Positions 1 through 6,315 are shown, numbered from the stretch's first letter. The stretch: DNA of 12,945 nucleotides from Pseudocoprococcus catus (GCF_902381825.1 NZ_LR698973.1:2259234-2272178), one strand, 5' to 3'. Numbers and translations are program-made. The notes: a model not told the origin generated them from the letters alone.

Positions 1-77
1 GGGCAGGAACTTCTGCCTTTCCCGTGACACCAGTCTCTTCGCAGGGACTGGATTTTGTTAACAGTTACAATCTATGC
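1..77 (-). ncRNA. Possible right-end hairpins / omega-RNA scaffold downstream of tnpB
   Basis: Immediately after the tnpB stop, the minus strand folds into two hairpins. One has an 8-bp stem at 30-37/44-51 with a 6-base loop and one G-U pair; the other is a short GGCAG/CTGCC stem at 2-17. In IS605 elements this end is both the TnpA substrate and the source of the guide RNA (omega-RNA or reRNA) used by TnpB, whose scaffold overlaps the 3' end of tnpB and whose guide is the flanking DNA. The position and folds fit; that an RNA is made and used is inference. The window starts within or right at this end. Confidence 0.4.
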
Positions 78-1472
78 TCAGGCCGCCACTGGCAGGCCGT
101 TGCTGACAACTGACCATAACGTACTCAATGTACGCTGTGGGGCAGCGGGTAATCCTTCGATGCCCGCATGAACGTATTCCCTGAGGAAGAACCTGGCACC
201 AATGTTCTGGGCAGCAGACAGGTCGCAGTTGTATATCTTGCCGTTCTGGAAAGTACACAGGCTGTAGTTGTAGACCTTTCTGCCGTGTTCGTAGTGGTAG
301 ATGCTGTGTCTGTCTACCTGGCCGGAGCCGTCATAGGCATACTTAGATGTACCCCATGCACAGACACGGGAGATACGCATCCCGTAACGGTGCGCCTGAA
401 GGGTCACACGGTTCTGGACATCATTCTTACGCCACATATGGATGCGTTCCCGGTACTTCCGTCCACGGACTTTTCCTTTGGAGTCAAGGTGTTCAAAGAC
501 AATACAGTCTACGCTGTATCTGACGGCTACATCCATCAGAGCCTTTGCTGTTGCAATGGACAGCTGGCGATTGGTTTCCCTTACCCATCGGTAAACACAC
601 CGGCTCTTCTTGCCGGCCTGCTGATACATCCGCTTTCGGTTGATCATGTGGTTAAGACAGCCTTCTTCACAGTCAAGGTGGATGACACCTTTATCATGGA
701 CAGTACCGTCGGAGGTCATGATACACCAGGAGGCAGCGGCATTGATACCGAGGTCTACGGCCAAAATACGGTAAGCAAGCCTGTTTTCATCCGAAACCAG
801 AGCCTTGGATTCGCTGAAAGCGAACCGGATACGATACCTGCCTCTCACTTTATCAACGACCGGTGAGAGCATCTTCCGGGTCTGACTGAGTCCATGGATA
901 CGTTTTGCATCGGACTGGCCTATCTGGAAGTAATACCAGTTCCATGTATATCCATTATAGAGCTTCAGTCCGATCTGGCCATCCGCCAGAGAGGACATCT
1001 TCCTCTCCTGGTCATAGAACGTCAGTTCATACCGTGATGGGAGCCCCAGTGTTGGTTCTGCGCCACGCTCAGCCGGCAGTGTCTGTTCCCAGTTTTCATG
1101 ATTCGACTTATAGGATCTTACCATGCCAAGGGCATCCGCAACGATAGCCCTTCTGGTATAAGCCGGCAGATTTGGAAAGCGCAGGTCAAACTCCGGATAC
1201 TTAGGTTTGTCTGTTTTTGTCTTATGTATCAGAACATCAACCAGACGTTTCCGGGTCTTGGATTCTGCAGCCATGATCGTACCCCATTCATCTTGAATGA
1301 CAGAAACACAGAACTTCAGGGCCTCCAGGCAGACATCTGCTGTTTGGCGCATCAGCCTGTCATCAACCTGGTGCTTTCTGGACACGGCAAGTGAACCGGT
1401 CTTTTTATCCGGCTCGGCATCCAGCTGGCTCTGTATCTTGACAACATAACACGTATTGATACGCATATCCAT
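78..1472 (-). CDS. tnpB: TnpB, RNA-guided RuvC-like nuclease of IS200/IS605 (variant lacking the zinc ribbon)
   Basis: 464 residues. The three RuvC acidic residues are all visible: D240 in ILAVDLGIN, E327 in CIVFEHLD and D417 in YNCDLSAAQNIGAR. TnpB proteins are RNA-guided DNA nucleases that cut next to a short transposon-associated motif and help keep the element in place. Between RuvC-II and RuvC-III, where most relatives have two CxxC knuckles of a zinc ribbon, this protein has CAWGTSKYAYDGSGQVDR (371-388) and a lone C406, so the canonical four-cysteine site is absent. The ATG is supported by GAGGAGGTG (1481-1489) 8 bases upstream. It is transcribed divergently from tnpA from a promoter at 1526-1554. 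The reading frame is intact. Activity without the zinc ribbon is unknown to me; related clostridial TnpBs appear to share this form. Confidence 0.9.
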   Translation of the reverse strand: MDMRINTCYVVKIQSQLDAEPDKKTGSLAVSRKHQVDDRLMRQTADVCLEALKFCVSVIQDEWGTIMAAESKTRKRLVDVLIHKTKTDKPKYPEFDLRFPNLPAYTRRAIVADALGMVRSYKSNHENWEQTLPAERGAEPTLGLPSRYELTFYDQERKMSSLADGQIGLKLYNGYTWNWYYFQIGQSDAKRIHGLSQTRKMLSPVVDKVRGRYRIRFAFSESKALVSDENRLAYRILAVDLGINAAASWCIMTSDGTVHDKGVIHLDCEEGCLNHMINRKRMYQQAGKKSRCVYRWVRETNRQLSIATAKALMDVAVRYSVDCIVFEHLDSKGKVRGRKYRERIHMWRKNDVQNRVTLQAHRYGMRISRVCAWGTSKYAYDGSGQVDRHSIYHYEHGRKVYNYSLCTFQNGKIYNCDLSAAQNIGARFFLREYVHAGIEGLPAAPQRTLSTLWSVVSNGLPVAA

Positions 1473-1511
1473 CCGTTCTGCACCTCCTCATTGATAATAT
1501 CGTTTAACATC

Positions 1512-1540
1512 TTGCTTATACTTATATTATACGCTATAAT
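1512..1540 (+). promoter_or_regulatory. tnpA promoter
   Basis: A sigma-70-type promoter: TTGCTT at 1512-1517, a 17-base spacer, and a perfect TATAAT at 1535-1540, about 48 bases before the tnpA ATG. It overlaps the tnpB promoter on the other strand. Confidence 0.7.
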
Positions 1541-1554
1541 ATGGATGAACACAA
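1526..1554 (-). promoter_or_regulatory. tnpB promoter
   Basis: Read on the minus strand: TTGTGT (1554-1549), a 17-base spacer, and TATAAT (1531-1526). Its spacer contains the -10 box of the tnpA promoter, so polymerase can probably occupy only one of the two at a time. Confidence 0.6.
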
Positions 1555-1587
1555 GTACGTTTGACATTAAACAGGAGGTTTTTTTTC

Positions 1588-2055
1588 ATGGAAGATTATA
1601 TCAGGACACGGCATTCCGTCTACCTGCTCACCTACCACATGATATTTGTTACTAAATGGCGGAAGCCGGTCATCACAGACGAGATCGGTGACTTTATGAC
1701 TGCAACAGCCAGACGTTTATGTACAGGCTACGGCGGTGAACTGATCTCCGCTGAAACGGACACAGACCATATCCATCTGCTCGTATCTCTGCCTCCGTCC
1801 AAAAATCTGACGGACATTATCCGAAGTCTGAAAACACAGCTTTCCAAAGAAGTCCATGCCAAGCCGGAATACGACAAGGTCATAAAGAAATACATTTATG
1901 GCGATGCCCCTTTATGGTCCCCATCCTATTTTGTCGCAACGACTGGTTCTGTTTCCTTGGAAACAGTCAAAGAATATATCGAAGCACAGCGCACCGATGA
2001 ACATAGACGTAAATATGAAAAACGTTCAAAGTATTGGAATTCCTGGCCCAAATAA
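1588..2055 (+). CDS. tnpA: TnpA, IS200/IS605 Y1 transposase (HUH single-strand transposase)
   Basis: 155 residues, the normal size for this family. The HUH metal-binding motif is H61-I-H63 in TDHIHLLV, and the nucleophilic tyrosine is Y130 in ETVKEYIEAQ on the following helix. Such dimers excise and insert the element as a single-stranded circle by 5'-phosphotyrosine chemistry at hairpin-marked ends. The ATG at 1588 is chosen over the in-frame TTG at 1561 because AGGAGG (1573-1578) lies directly upstream. Between this ribosome site and the start codon is a run of eight T, a spot prone to length change. The frame is intact and both catalytic motifs are present, so the copy looks active. Confidence 0.95.
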   Translation: MEDYIRTRHSVYLLTYHMIFVTKWRKPVITDEIGDFMTATARRLCTGYGGELISAETDTDHIHLLVSLPPSKNLTDIIRSLKTQLSKEVHAKPEYDKVIKKYIYGDAPLWSPSYFVATTGSVSLETVKEYIEAQRTDEHRRKYEKRSKYWNSWPK

Positions 2056-2062
2056 CAAAGAA

Positions 2063-2085
2063 GGCTCCCGGATGATCCGGGAGTC
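2063..2085. repeat. Subterminal hairpin of the IS left end
   Basis: CTCCCGGA (2065-2072), loop TGA, TCCGGGAG (2076-2083), extended by a G-T and a G-C pair outside. It lies 8 bases beyond the tnpA stop. No T run follows on either strand, so an intrinsic terminator is unlikely. A folded left end recognised by TnpA is the better reading. Confidence 0.55.
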
Positions 2086-2091
2086 CCCTGT

Positions 2092-2189
2092 ATGAAGTCT
2101 CTGACAGCCATGCTTTCACCGGTTCCCGGACCCCGAGCAACTTCGTCGGTCTGAGGTTTGCGCATGGAATCCATCATAATTCTTGTCAT
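2092..2189 (-). pseudogene. Orphan 5' end of a leftward gene cut off by the IS insertion
   Basis: An ATG at 2189 follows a textbook ribosome site (AGGAGG at 2204-2199, nine bases upstream) and opens a frame beginning MTRIMMDSMRK and continuing through about 33 codons to the presumed IS end. Beyond that the frame runs antisense to tnpA. The same ACAGGAGGAAT leader precedes other genes in this window, so this is probably a real gene start that lost its body to the insertion. The product is not recognisable from so short a piece. If the rest of the gene exists, it should lie beyond the left edge of the window, on the far side of the IS. Confidence 0.55.
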
Positions 2190-2207
2190 CTTTTTATTCC
2201 TCCTGTT

Positions 2208-2228
2208 TTTCAAATATTACATTTGAAA
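2208..2228 (-). promoter_or_regulatory. Inverted repeat (possible operator) upstream of the interrupted gene
   Basis: Perfect 8-bp arms TTTCAAAT and ATTTGAAA separated by ATTAC, ending only 3 bases upstream of the AGGAGG of the gene start at 2189. A second near-palindrome, GGAATT-T-AATTCC, lies at 2264-2276. Either could bind a repressor; no regulator is identified. Confidence 0.35.
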
Positions 2229-2380
2229 TATGAAATATAAATATATAACAAAAATAACAAAAAGGAATTTAATTCCGCTGAATAAAATTCTTCTGGCTGC
2301 AAAACCAACAATACAAAAAAAGACCTCAAAAACAGACTCTGATTGTTTCCATGTTCCTATTTTTCGACAGAATCTTGTAC
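2229..2380. other. AT-rich leader with no gene
   Basis: The gene-free stretch 2190-2527 consists of the inverted repeat above, this AT-rich leader and two terminators. Several TATATT-like -10 candidates lie in 2229-2260 on the minus strand, but none has a convincing -35. I see no coding sequence here. Confidence 0.4.
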
Positions 2381-2437
2381 AAAAAAAAGGGCTGTCGCTT
2401 TAACGAATGAATTTTCGTGAAGCGGCAGCTTCCTTTT
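2381..2437 (-). terminator. Strong intrinsic terminator, mainly leftward
   Basis: GCTGTCGCTT (2391-2400) pairs with AAGCGGCAGC (2420-2429, one G-U), and an inner ACGAA/TTCGT extends the stem around a 6-base loop. On the minus strand it is followed by eight T (2388-2381), so it ends leftward transcription from the VirD4-like gene. On the plus strand TTCCTTTTT follows, so it may act in both directions. Confidence 0.8.
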
Positions 2438-2485
2438 TGCTGTTTTAAGGATAAAATCTATCAAAAAACGTTTTTCATTGTTACA

Positions 2486-2525
2486 GGCTATTATTAAAGA
2501 CGCACTTTAATAAGCCATTTTTTTT
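2486..2525 (+). terminator. Intrinsic terminator, rightward
   Basis: GGCT-(AT bulge)-TATTAAAG pairs with CTTTAATA-AGCC around a 5-base loop, followed by eight T (2518-2525). It would stop rightward transcripts, such as read-through from tnpA, before they run antisense into the VirD4-like gene. Confidence 0.7.
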
Positions 2526-2527
2526 GC

Positions 2528-2586
2528 TTAGTTGACTGTGAATGCCATCGCTTTGGCATCAATCATGTACGGTCTATATACTATAA
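2528..2586 (-). pseudogene. Second, alternative C-terminal tail of the VirD4-like gene
   Basis: Directly after the stop of the VirD4-like gene and in the same frame, the sequence encodes VYRPYMIDAKAMAFTVN and a stop (TAA at 2530-2528). The YRPYMIDAKA part repeats the final residues of the intact gene, from DNA identical over 30 bp (2550-2579 and 2613-2642, offset 63 bp or 21 codons). It has no start of its own. It is best read as the leftover end of a tandem paralogue, or as the gene's former end displaced by a small duplication. Confidence 0.6.
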
Positions 2587-2590
2587 AATT

Positions 2591-3814
2591 TTAAAAACGG
2601 ACTCTCCATGGAGCTTTGGCATCAATCATGTACGGTCTATATGGGGAACAGATCATACACTCATTCTCTTTCATGCAAAGAGCTTCGCCAGTATTATAGC
2701 CGAACTGATTCAGATAATACAATTCCAATGGACTGGCATCACCCATGAACAAAGTCGTTGAACAATTGCCTGCTAATGCCTGCCATGTATTTGGATAAGC
2801 CTTAATGATATCCATAATATCTCTGGCAATGATCGATGCAGAAACATTTGGAATTTTGAGAATGCTTAGTAAGTTGGCAAACTCAGGACCCATGTTATAG
2901 TTACAAAAATCATCCATGATCAACTGAACATGCTCTTTTCCTGTCTGTCTAGCAAAAACAAGCATTGCCTGATTCAGTAATGTTGCAACGACAGGTCCCG
3001 CATACTTGCAGGATTCTTCATGCCCATTGTATGAAATGAAGAGGCAGGTTTTCTCATCCTGGATGGACTTAAGGTCCATCTCATCTTTGTTATTAATTGC
3101 CCGGCATTTAGCAAACGGCCTAATGGCATTTAAGCACGCTTCTGCAATCTGATAGCAGTTTTTATCAGATTTCCTGTTCGTAATTTCAGAGAAGCGCTGA
3201 TACAAAGCTTCTGCTGCCGGTCTCAGGCTTGAATTATAAAGCATAATATACAATCCATCTGCTCCTCCACCATAAGACTTGATGGCATATAACAGATCCA
3301 GAAATGGATTGGTCACTCCTATTTTTGTGCCATTCTCTTTCGCAAGTCTTTCGTTTTCTTGCATACAATCCCTTGTATGAAGCAGAAGAATAGTGAGAAG
3401 CAACTTTTCTTTAAATACAAAGTCCTCTTCCTCATCTGTTACTGGAGCTGCATTAATATTCAGCATTGCTTCCAATACCGAATTTAATGAGTTAATAGCT
3501 TTCCTTGCTTCATCCATTGAACTGAAGTAAGTGTCTCTGTCAATATCAATGTAGTGAAGAGGGTTGTACTTCAGTGACCTATCCGGATGCATTAAATCCA
3601 GTGTTCGGATTTTGTAATCCTTAAAGCTTCTAATGATACCACTGTTTAATACTCCTTTTTTATCCACAACAATATAAGACCTATCCGCTTCAACGAGATT
3701 CGGAAGGATGAAGCTCCCAAACTTCTTGCTATTTTTGCCTCCAAGTACGAGAACATTCTGATTGCCAAGCATGTCCTTATTCACCCCATAAATTTCTGAT
3801 AATTTGATTTCCAT
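2591..3814 (-). CDS. VirD4/TraG-like coupling-protein ATPase homologue with altered Walker motifs
   Basis: 407 residues. The fold is recognisable from NVLVLGG (20-26), the PNL (38-40) and SYIVVD strand that follow, YNPLHYI, the Walker B region LIMDDFCN (298-305) and the sensor region AGNCSTTLFMGD. Type IV coupling proteins are hexameric ATPases that hand relaxase-bound DNA to the secretion channel. Two features argue against normal ATPase function. The P-loop reads GGKNSKKF instead of GxGxGK(T/S), keeping a lysine but losing the glycine before it and the hydroxyl residue after it. Walker B ends in DD rather than DE. There is also no N-terminal membrane segment when the ATG at 3814 is used; that start has AGGAGG upstream (3829-3824), whereas an upstream start that would add a hydrophobic stretch has no such support. 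Family relatives are usually longer, about 500-600 residues. It may be a regulatory or decaying paralogue. No relaxase or other transfer gene is in the window. Confidence 0.8.
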   Translation of the reverse strand: MEIKLSEIYGVNKDMLGNQNVLVLGGKNSKKFGSFILPNLVEADRSYIVVDKKGVLNSGIIRSFKDYKIRTLDLMHPDRSLKYNPLHYIDIDRDTYFSSMDEARKAINSLNSVLEAMLNINAAPVTDEEEDFVFKEKLLLTILLLHTRDCMQENERLAKENGTKIGVTNPFLDLLYAIKSYGGGADGLYIMLYNSSLRPAAEALYQRFSEITNRKSDKNCYQIAEACLNAIRPFAKCRAINNKDEMDLKSIQDEKTCLFISYNGHEESCKYAGPVVATLLNQAMLVFARQTGKEHVQLIMDDFCNYNMGPEFANLLSILKIPNVSASIIARDIMDIIKAYPNTWQALAGNCSTTLFMGDASPLELYYLNQFGYNTGEALCMKENECMICSPYRPYMIDAKAPWRVRF

Positions 3815-3987
3815 TTTCAATTCCTCCTGTTTTATAAAAATTTGTTTCAATTCCAATATGTATGTTTTCTCAATAAAAAAAAGTGCAAAAAAAAGCGTGA
3901 AGAATAACTTAGTGTACGTATTTATTTTATCATTTATACTTAGCATTCTCCACACTTTTTTTGTCTGATAACTGCACAGCCTTTGGG

Positions 3988-4180
3988 TTACCCAAGGAAC
4001 ATCCGTTTTTCCTCATCTGTCAAATCCGAAACTCTTTTCCCTGCTGTTCAGCATATGCGAAAAGTTTACGGATATTAACGACTTTCCACCTGCCTGCTGT
4101 TTCAGTTCAGATAATGAAATTGGTTCCGGCGTATCCCAATATGAATCAGGCAAATTGTATTTTCTTATCCGTTTACTCAT
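3988..4180 (-). pseudogene. Small gene broken by two single-base losses
   Basis: From the ATG at 4180 the frame reads MSKRIRKYNLPDSYWDTPEP and on to QQAGGK. It then makes sense only after restoring one base in a short A run (minus strand; plus 4083-4085), giving VVNIRKLFAYAEQQGKEF. Restoring a second base in a T run (plus 4029-4031) gives SDLTDEEKRMFLG and a stop at 3990-3988. The repaired product of about 64 residues has a natural acidic and helical end and looks like a small hypothetical carried by clostridial mobile elements; function unknown. The ribosome site is weak (GAAGGAAA). Both changes are in 3-base homopolymers, so real decay or sequencing error are equally possible. Confidence 0.5.
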
Positions 4181-4442
4181 TTCGATTTCCTTCAGTCGTT
4201 TATTCTTCTACATTTATCGTACCAAATAACTATATTTTCTCCAAATTTTCCATCATATTGAATTGTGATACAATGCACATGAACTCGGATCATCTGCTAC
4301 ACAGCACTTTTTTTTGAGATAAAAACGACTGTTTTGATCCTCCTTTTGAGGTGTAAAAGTCTGTATAGCAGCATGTTCTATTCCCGCTTTTTTAAGGTTT
4401 TTCGATTTTTGGTCATACAGCATTAACAAGGAGGATAACAAT
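4181..4442. other. Non-coding spacer
   Basis: AT-rich DNA with no convincing gene on either strand and eight T at 4309-4316. It holds the leader of the small frame at 4443. I see no clear promoter. Confidence 0.3.
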
Positions 4443-4502
4443 ATGCCAGACTATAAAGCAACACTCAACGAACAACAGCTCGAAGCTGTCAATATCCTAT
4501 GA
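4443..4502 (+). CDS. Tiny reading frame with a perfect ribosome site, possible truncated gene start
   Basis: Nineteen codons, MPDYKATLNEQQLEAVNIL, behind AAGGAGG (4428-4434) eight bases upstream of the ATG. The strong ribosome site suggests a genuine gene start. The abrupt stop suggests either a leader peptide or a gene cut or frameshifted soon after its start. Its stop overlaps the next frame as ATGA. The text LNEQQLEAV resembles the beginning of UvrD-type helicases, but this is too short to call. Confidence 0.3.
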   Translation: MPDYKATLNEQQLEAVNIL

Positions 4503-4633
4503 AAATGCTGTACGGATGGCATCCAAAAATCTGGGAGGAGGCATTTATGCGCGCGAACAAAAAGCGTGCGCTTTTGCAGACGCTAATTGCCTTAAAATTT
4601 TCTAAGATACTTTTGAATACGCTTACGTGTTAA
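4499..4633 (+). CDS. Possible small protein coupled to the 19-codon frame
   Basis: 44 residues starting MKMLYGWHPKIWEEAF, with its ATG overlapping the preceding stop (ATGA). That is the arrangement of translational coupling, or of a frameshifted continuation of the same gene. Its last 14 codons overlap the 3' end of the leftward gene at 4592. It is rich in K, R, W and L and could fold as helices. No family is recognised, and it may be spurious. Confidence 0.22.
   Translation: MKMLYGWHPKIWEEAFMRANKKRALLQTLIALKFSKILLNTLTC
4560..4575 (-). terminator. Weak hairpin after the 370-residue gene
   Basis: AAAAGC-GTGC-GCTTTT, 17 bases past the stop of the leftward gene. On the minus strand the T run is part of the stem and only one T longer, so terminator strength is doubtful. 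Confidence 0.3.
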
Positions 4634-5704
4634 TTCAGCACACTTTTTCTCTGTTTCCGAGATATCCCGCTCATTGCGTTTGAATATCCGTCTTCCTATG
4701 TTTTCAAGGTTTGTGCTTTCAAGTGAAGCGTAAAACGACAACGGAAGCGTATAAACGTCTTCTTTCGTATATCTGTTTGCAAGTGACCGCAGGCAGTGTT
4801 TGACAATATCCATATCTGATGTTCTATCCACTTCCATGATATAAGGCCCTGTCACTGTGTAAAAATCCTCTCCAAACTGATCTTCTGGATGAATATCATC
4901 CTCTGTAATGAAAATATCAACAGGTTCGAGATATTGATTCAGTATAAGTTTTTGGTCCTTCTGAGTAACAGCAAAACCATGTCTGAACGGGTCATCCGGC
5001 CGCAGACATAAGATAAACCGATCAATATTCACCCCTGATGGATCGTTCTTTTTGTTAGGCACCTCAATCACATCAGGTGTCATGAAACGATTGGTTGCGT
5101 TGTACAACTTAAAGATCAAATTGGACTTCGATTTAAGTTTTCTGTAATCGTCGTCTGTGATTTCCGGATAAATAGTCAGCAGCATTTCCATAATATCTGC
5201 TTCTGGTGAATGACTATCGGACAACTTTTTAAACCGCTTTAACATCTCGTTATTTTGAATAACTTCTGCATCCGTTTTCCAAACACATTCATCTGGGCAG
5301 TACACAGATACAATATGATTTGTGTCCATCTTTATTAAATCTGAAACAAGCCTAAGATTCTCATCTTCTGGAATTGCATGTACCGTTAGACGATATGTTG
5401 TTCCTGATCTGCTTATGAACGTATAACACAATGCCAATTCACACTCAATATCGTCATCTAACATGTTATCGACACGTTCCAAAAAATCATCCAAATCTTC
5501 CTCAAGGATCGTAAATTTTTCAAACTTAAGTGAAGCAATTGAACACATTTCTTTTGCCGCATCATCAAAATACGGCAAAATGCTTTTGATGAAATTAAAC
5601 ATATCCAAATTGTGGTCAACGCACAAATATGCCGCTTCTGATGGATATCCTGTTTCCTTTTTCTCATTCCTATTGATCTGATCAAACTTAACAATGTTTC
5701 CCAT
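4592..5704 (-). CDS. Hypothetical protein, 370 residues, acidic with a basic tail
   Basis: I do not recognise a family. It is a soluble-looking protein without signal peptide or membrane segment. The first 300 residues are rich in D and E (for example EEDLDDFLERVDNMLDDDIE near 70-90); the C-terminus is basic and probably helical (ETEKKCAELTRKRIQKYLRKF). The ATG follows AAGGA ten bases upstream. It lies 11 bases after the 100-residue gene at 5716 and is probably co-transcribed with it from the promoter near 6054. The frame is long and intact amid several broken neighbours, which suggests it is kept. Confidence 0.7.
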   Translation of the reverse strand: MGNIVKFDQINRNEKKETGYPSEAAYLCVDHNLDMFNFIKSILPYFDDAAKEMCSIASLKFEKFTILEEDLDDFLERVDNMLDDDIECELALCYTFISRSGTTYRLTVHAIPEDENLRLVSDLIKMDTNHIVSVYCPDECVWKTDAEVIQNNEMLKRFKKLSDSHSPEADIMEMLLTIYPEITDDDYRKLKSKSNLIFKLYNATNRFMTPDVIEVPNKKNDPSGVNIDRFILCLRPDDPFRHGFAVTQKDQKLILNQYLEPVDIFITEDDIHPEDQFGEDFYTVTGPYIMEVDRTSDMDIVKHCLRSLANRYTKEDVYTLPLSFYASLESTNLENIGRRIFKRNERDISETEKKCAELTRKRIQKYLRKF

Positions 5705-5715
5705 ATTCTTGTTCC

Positions 5716-6018
5716 TTACCTTTCCTGTATTTCTCCAAATGCCAAAATATCTCTTACCATCCAGTCATAGCCGCAAAAACCGGTGTTTCTTTTTCTCAGC
5801 TTCGCCGCTTCTCCAGCTGTGACAATATTCGCAGTTATCGTCGCACCCCATCCATCTGGCCAATTGTAATACCATTCTTTCCCATCCAGCTCCTGACACT
5901 TTTTCTTCCAGGAAACGGCCTGGGAAGTTTTGAAGATATAGTGTCCAGAATCTGCGCCGGACCACTTATTGTCCCAACTATTGGCATGCGGCATCGTCAA
6001 CTCAAAACATAAGATCAT
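5716..6018 (-). CDS. Small Trp-rich hypothetical protein
   Basis: 100 residues, MILCFELTMPHANSWDNKWS onward, with conserved-looking WYYNWPDGWGA and GFCGYDWMV segments. Similar small proteins (N-terminal LTMP, C-terminal GFCGYDWM) occur in clostridial phage and mobile regions, to my recollection without an assigned function. I start it at the ATG at 6018 because GAGGG lies nine bases upstream; the in-frame ATG at 6024 would be only three bases from it. It is the first gene of a two-gene leftward operon. Confidence 0.7.
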   Translation of the reverse strand: MILCFELTMPHANSWDNKWSGADSGHYIFKTSQAVSWKKKCQELDGKEWYYNWPDGWGATITANIVTAGEAAKLRKRNTGFCGYDWMVRDILAFGEIQER

Positions 6019-6053
6019 AGTCATTTTCCCTCTGCTGTTGTCTCTCTGACTAT

Positions 6054-6062
6054 ATTATAGCA
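6054..6062 (-). promoter_or_regulatory. Extended -10 promoter of the 6018-4592 operon
   Basis: On the minus strand, TGC-TATAAT (6062-6054), a perfect -10 with the TGn extension, 35 bases before the start codon at 6018. No good -35 is visible 16-18 bases upstream, which an extended -10 can tolerate. Confidence 0.55.
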
Positions 6063-6116
6063 GATTGTAGCGAATGGATATTTTTTGCGAAAATTGTACA
6101 TCATATATAACTTTTC

Positions 6117-6310
6117 ATGTGTGAAGGTTTGGATCGCATTGAAAAACAAGGCATCGAACGAGATATCAGACAGGGCATCGAGCAAGGTATTGAACAAGGC
6201 ATCGAACAAGGCATCAAATTAAAATACTCAGAGAAGCTCTCCATTATTCTGACGAAAAAATTGCAGACGAACTTGATCTTTCCATTGATGAAGTCCGAAA
6301 TTTTTCATAA
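6117..6310 (+). pseudogene. C-terminal remnant of an Rpn / PD-(D/E)XK transposase-nuclease family gene
   Basis: The piece begins MCEGLDRIEKQGIE and continues with IEQG repeats encoded by six 12-base units (6147-6218), a hallmark of the C-terminal linker of this family. After GIKLK the frame is lost. Adding one base to the A run at 6221-6224 gives ILREALHYYSDEKIADELDL followed by SIDEVRNFS and a stop at 6308-6310, the usual end of these proteins. About 230 upstream residues, including the nuclease domain, are missing: an in-frame stop lies just before 6117 and the leftward operon promoter begins there. There is no ribosome site, so it is surely non-functional. Confidence 0.75.
6147..6218 (+). 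repeat. Six 12-base tandem units (CAAGGCATCGAA type)
   Basis: Units start at 6147, 6159, 6171, 6183, 6195 and 6207; consensus CAAGGCATCGAA. In frame they encode a four-residue QGIE-type repeat. Copy number could change by slippage. Confidence 0.8.
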
Positions 6311-6315
6311 TACAC

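Larger units (their letters stand above)
1..2091. mobile_element. IS200/IS605-family insertion sequence, divergent tnpA/tnpB (left tip at or beyond window edge)
   Basis: A single-strand transposon of the IS605 layout: tnpB runs left, tnpA runs right, and they share a central promoter region. By the usual convention the right end lies beyond the tnpB stop (1-77) and the left end beyond the tnpA stop (2056-2091). Both flanks carry hairpins (2-17, 30-51 and 2063-2085), as expected for ends that TnpA recognises as folded single strands; there are no terminal inverted repeats. I place the inner boundary near 2091 because the leftward reading frame starting at 2189 looks like host coding sequence down to about there, and a TTCAT (minus strand, 2096-2092) sits where the short cleavage tetra/pentanucleotide would be. 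That boundary is inferred, and the other tip is not proven to lie inside the window. The element is more G+C-rich than its flanks, suggesting recent arrival. Confidence 0.8.

Noticed and set aside
168..866. Long rightward open frame opposite tnpB
   Set aside because: Antisense shadow of tnpB; no ribosome site, and tnpB has all family motifs.
3824..3850. Promoter with TATAAA just before the VirD4-like gene
   Set aside because: The TATAAA nearly touches the ribosome site, so a transcript starting downstream of it would lose that site; there is no -35 at the proper spacing.
4253..4441. Leftward 62-codon frame
   Set aside because: No ribosome site for any of its starts; its upstream region is the complement of the ribosome site for the rightward start at 4443.
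5463..5681. Rightward frame inside the 370-residue gene
   Set aside because: Antisense shadow without a ribosome site.
6021..6209. Leftward frame opposite the Rpn tail
   Set aside because: It is the antisense reading of the QGIE repeat (LFDAL-type repeats) and covers the operon promoter.
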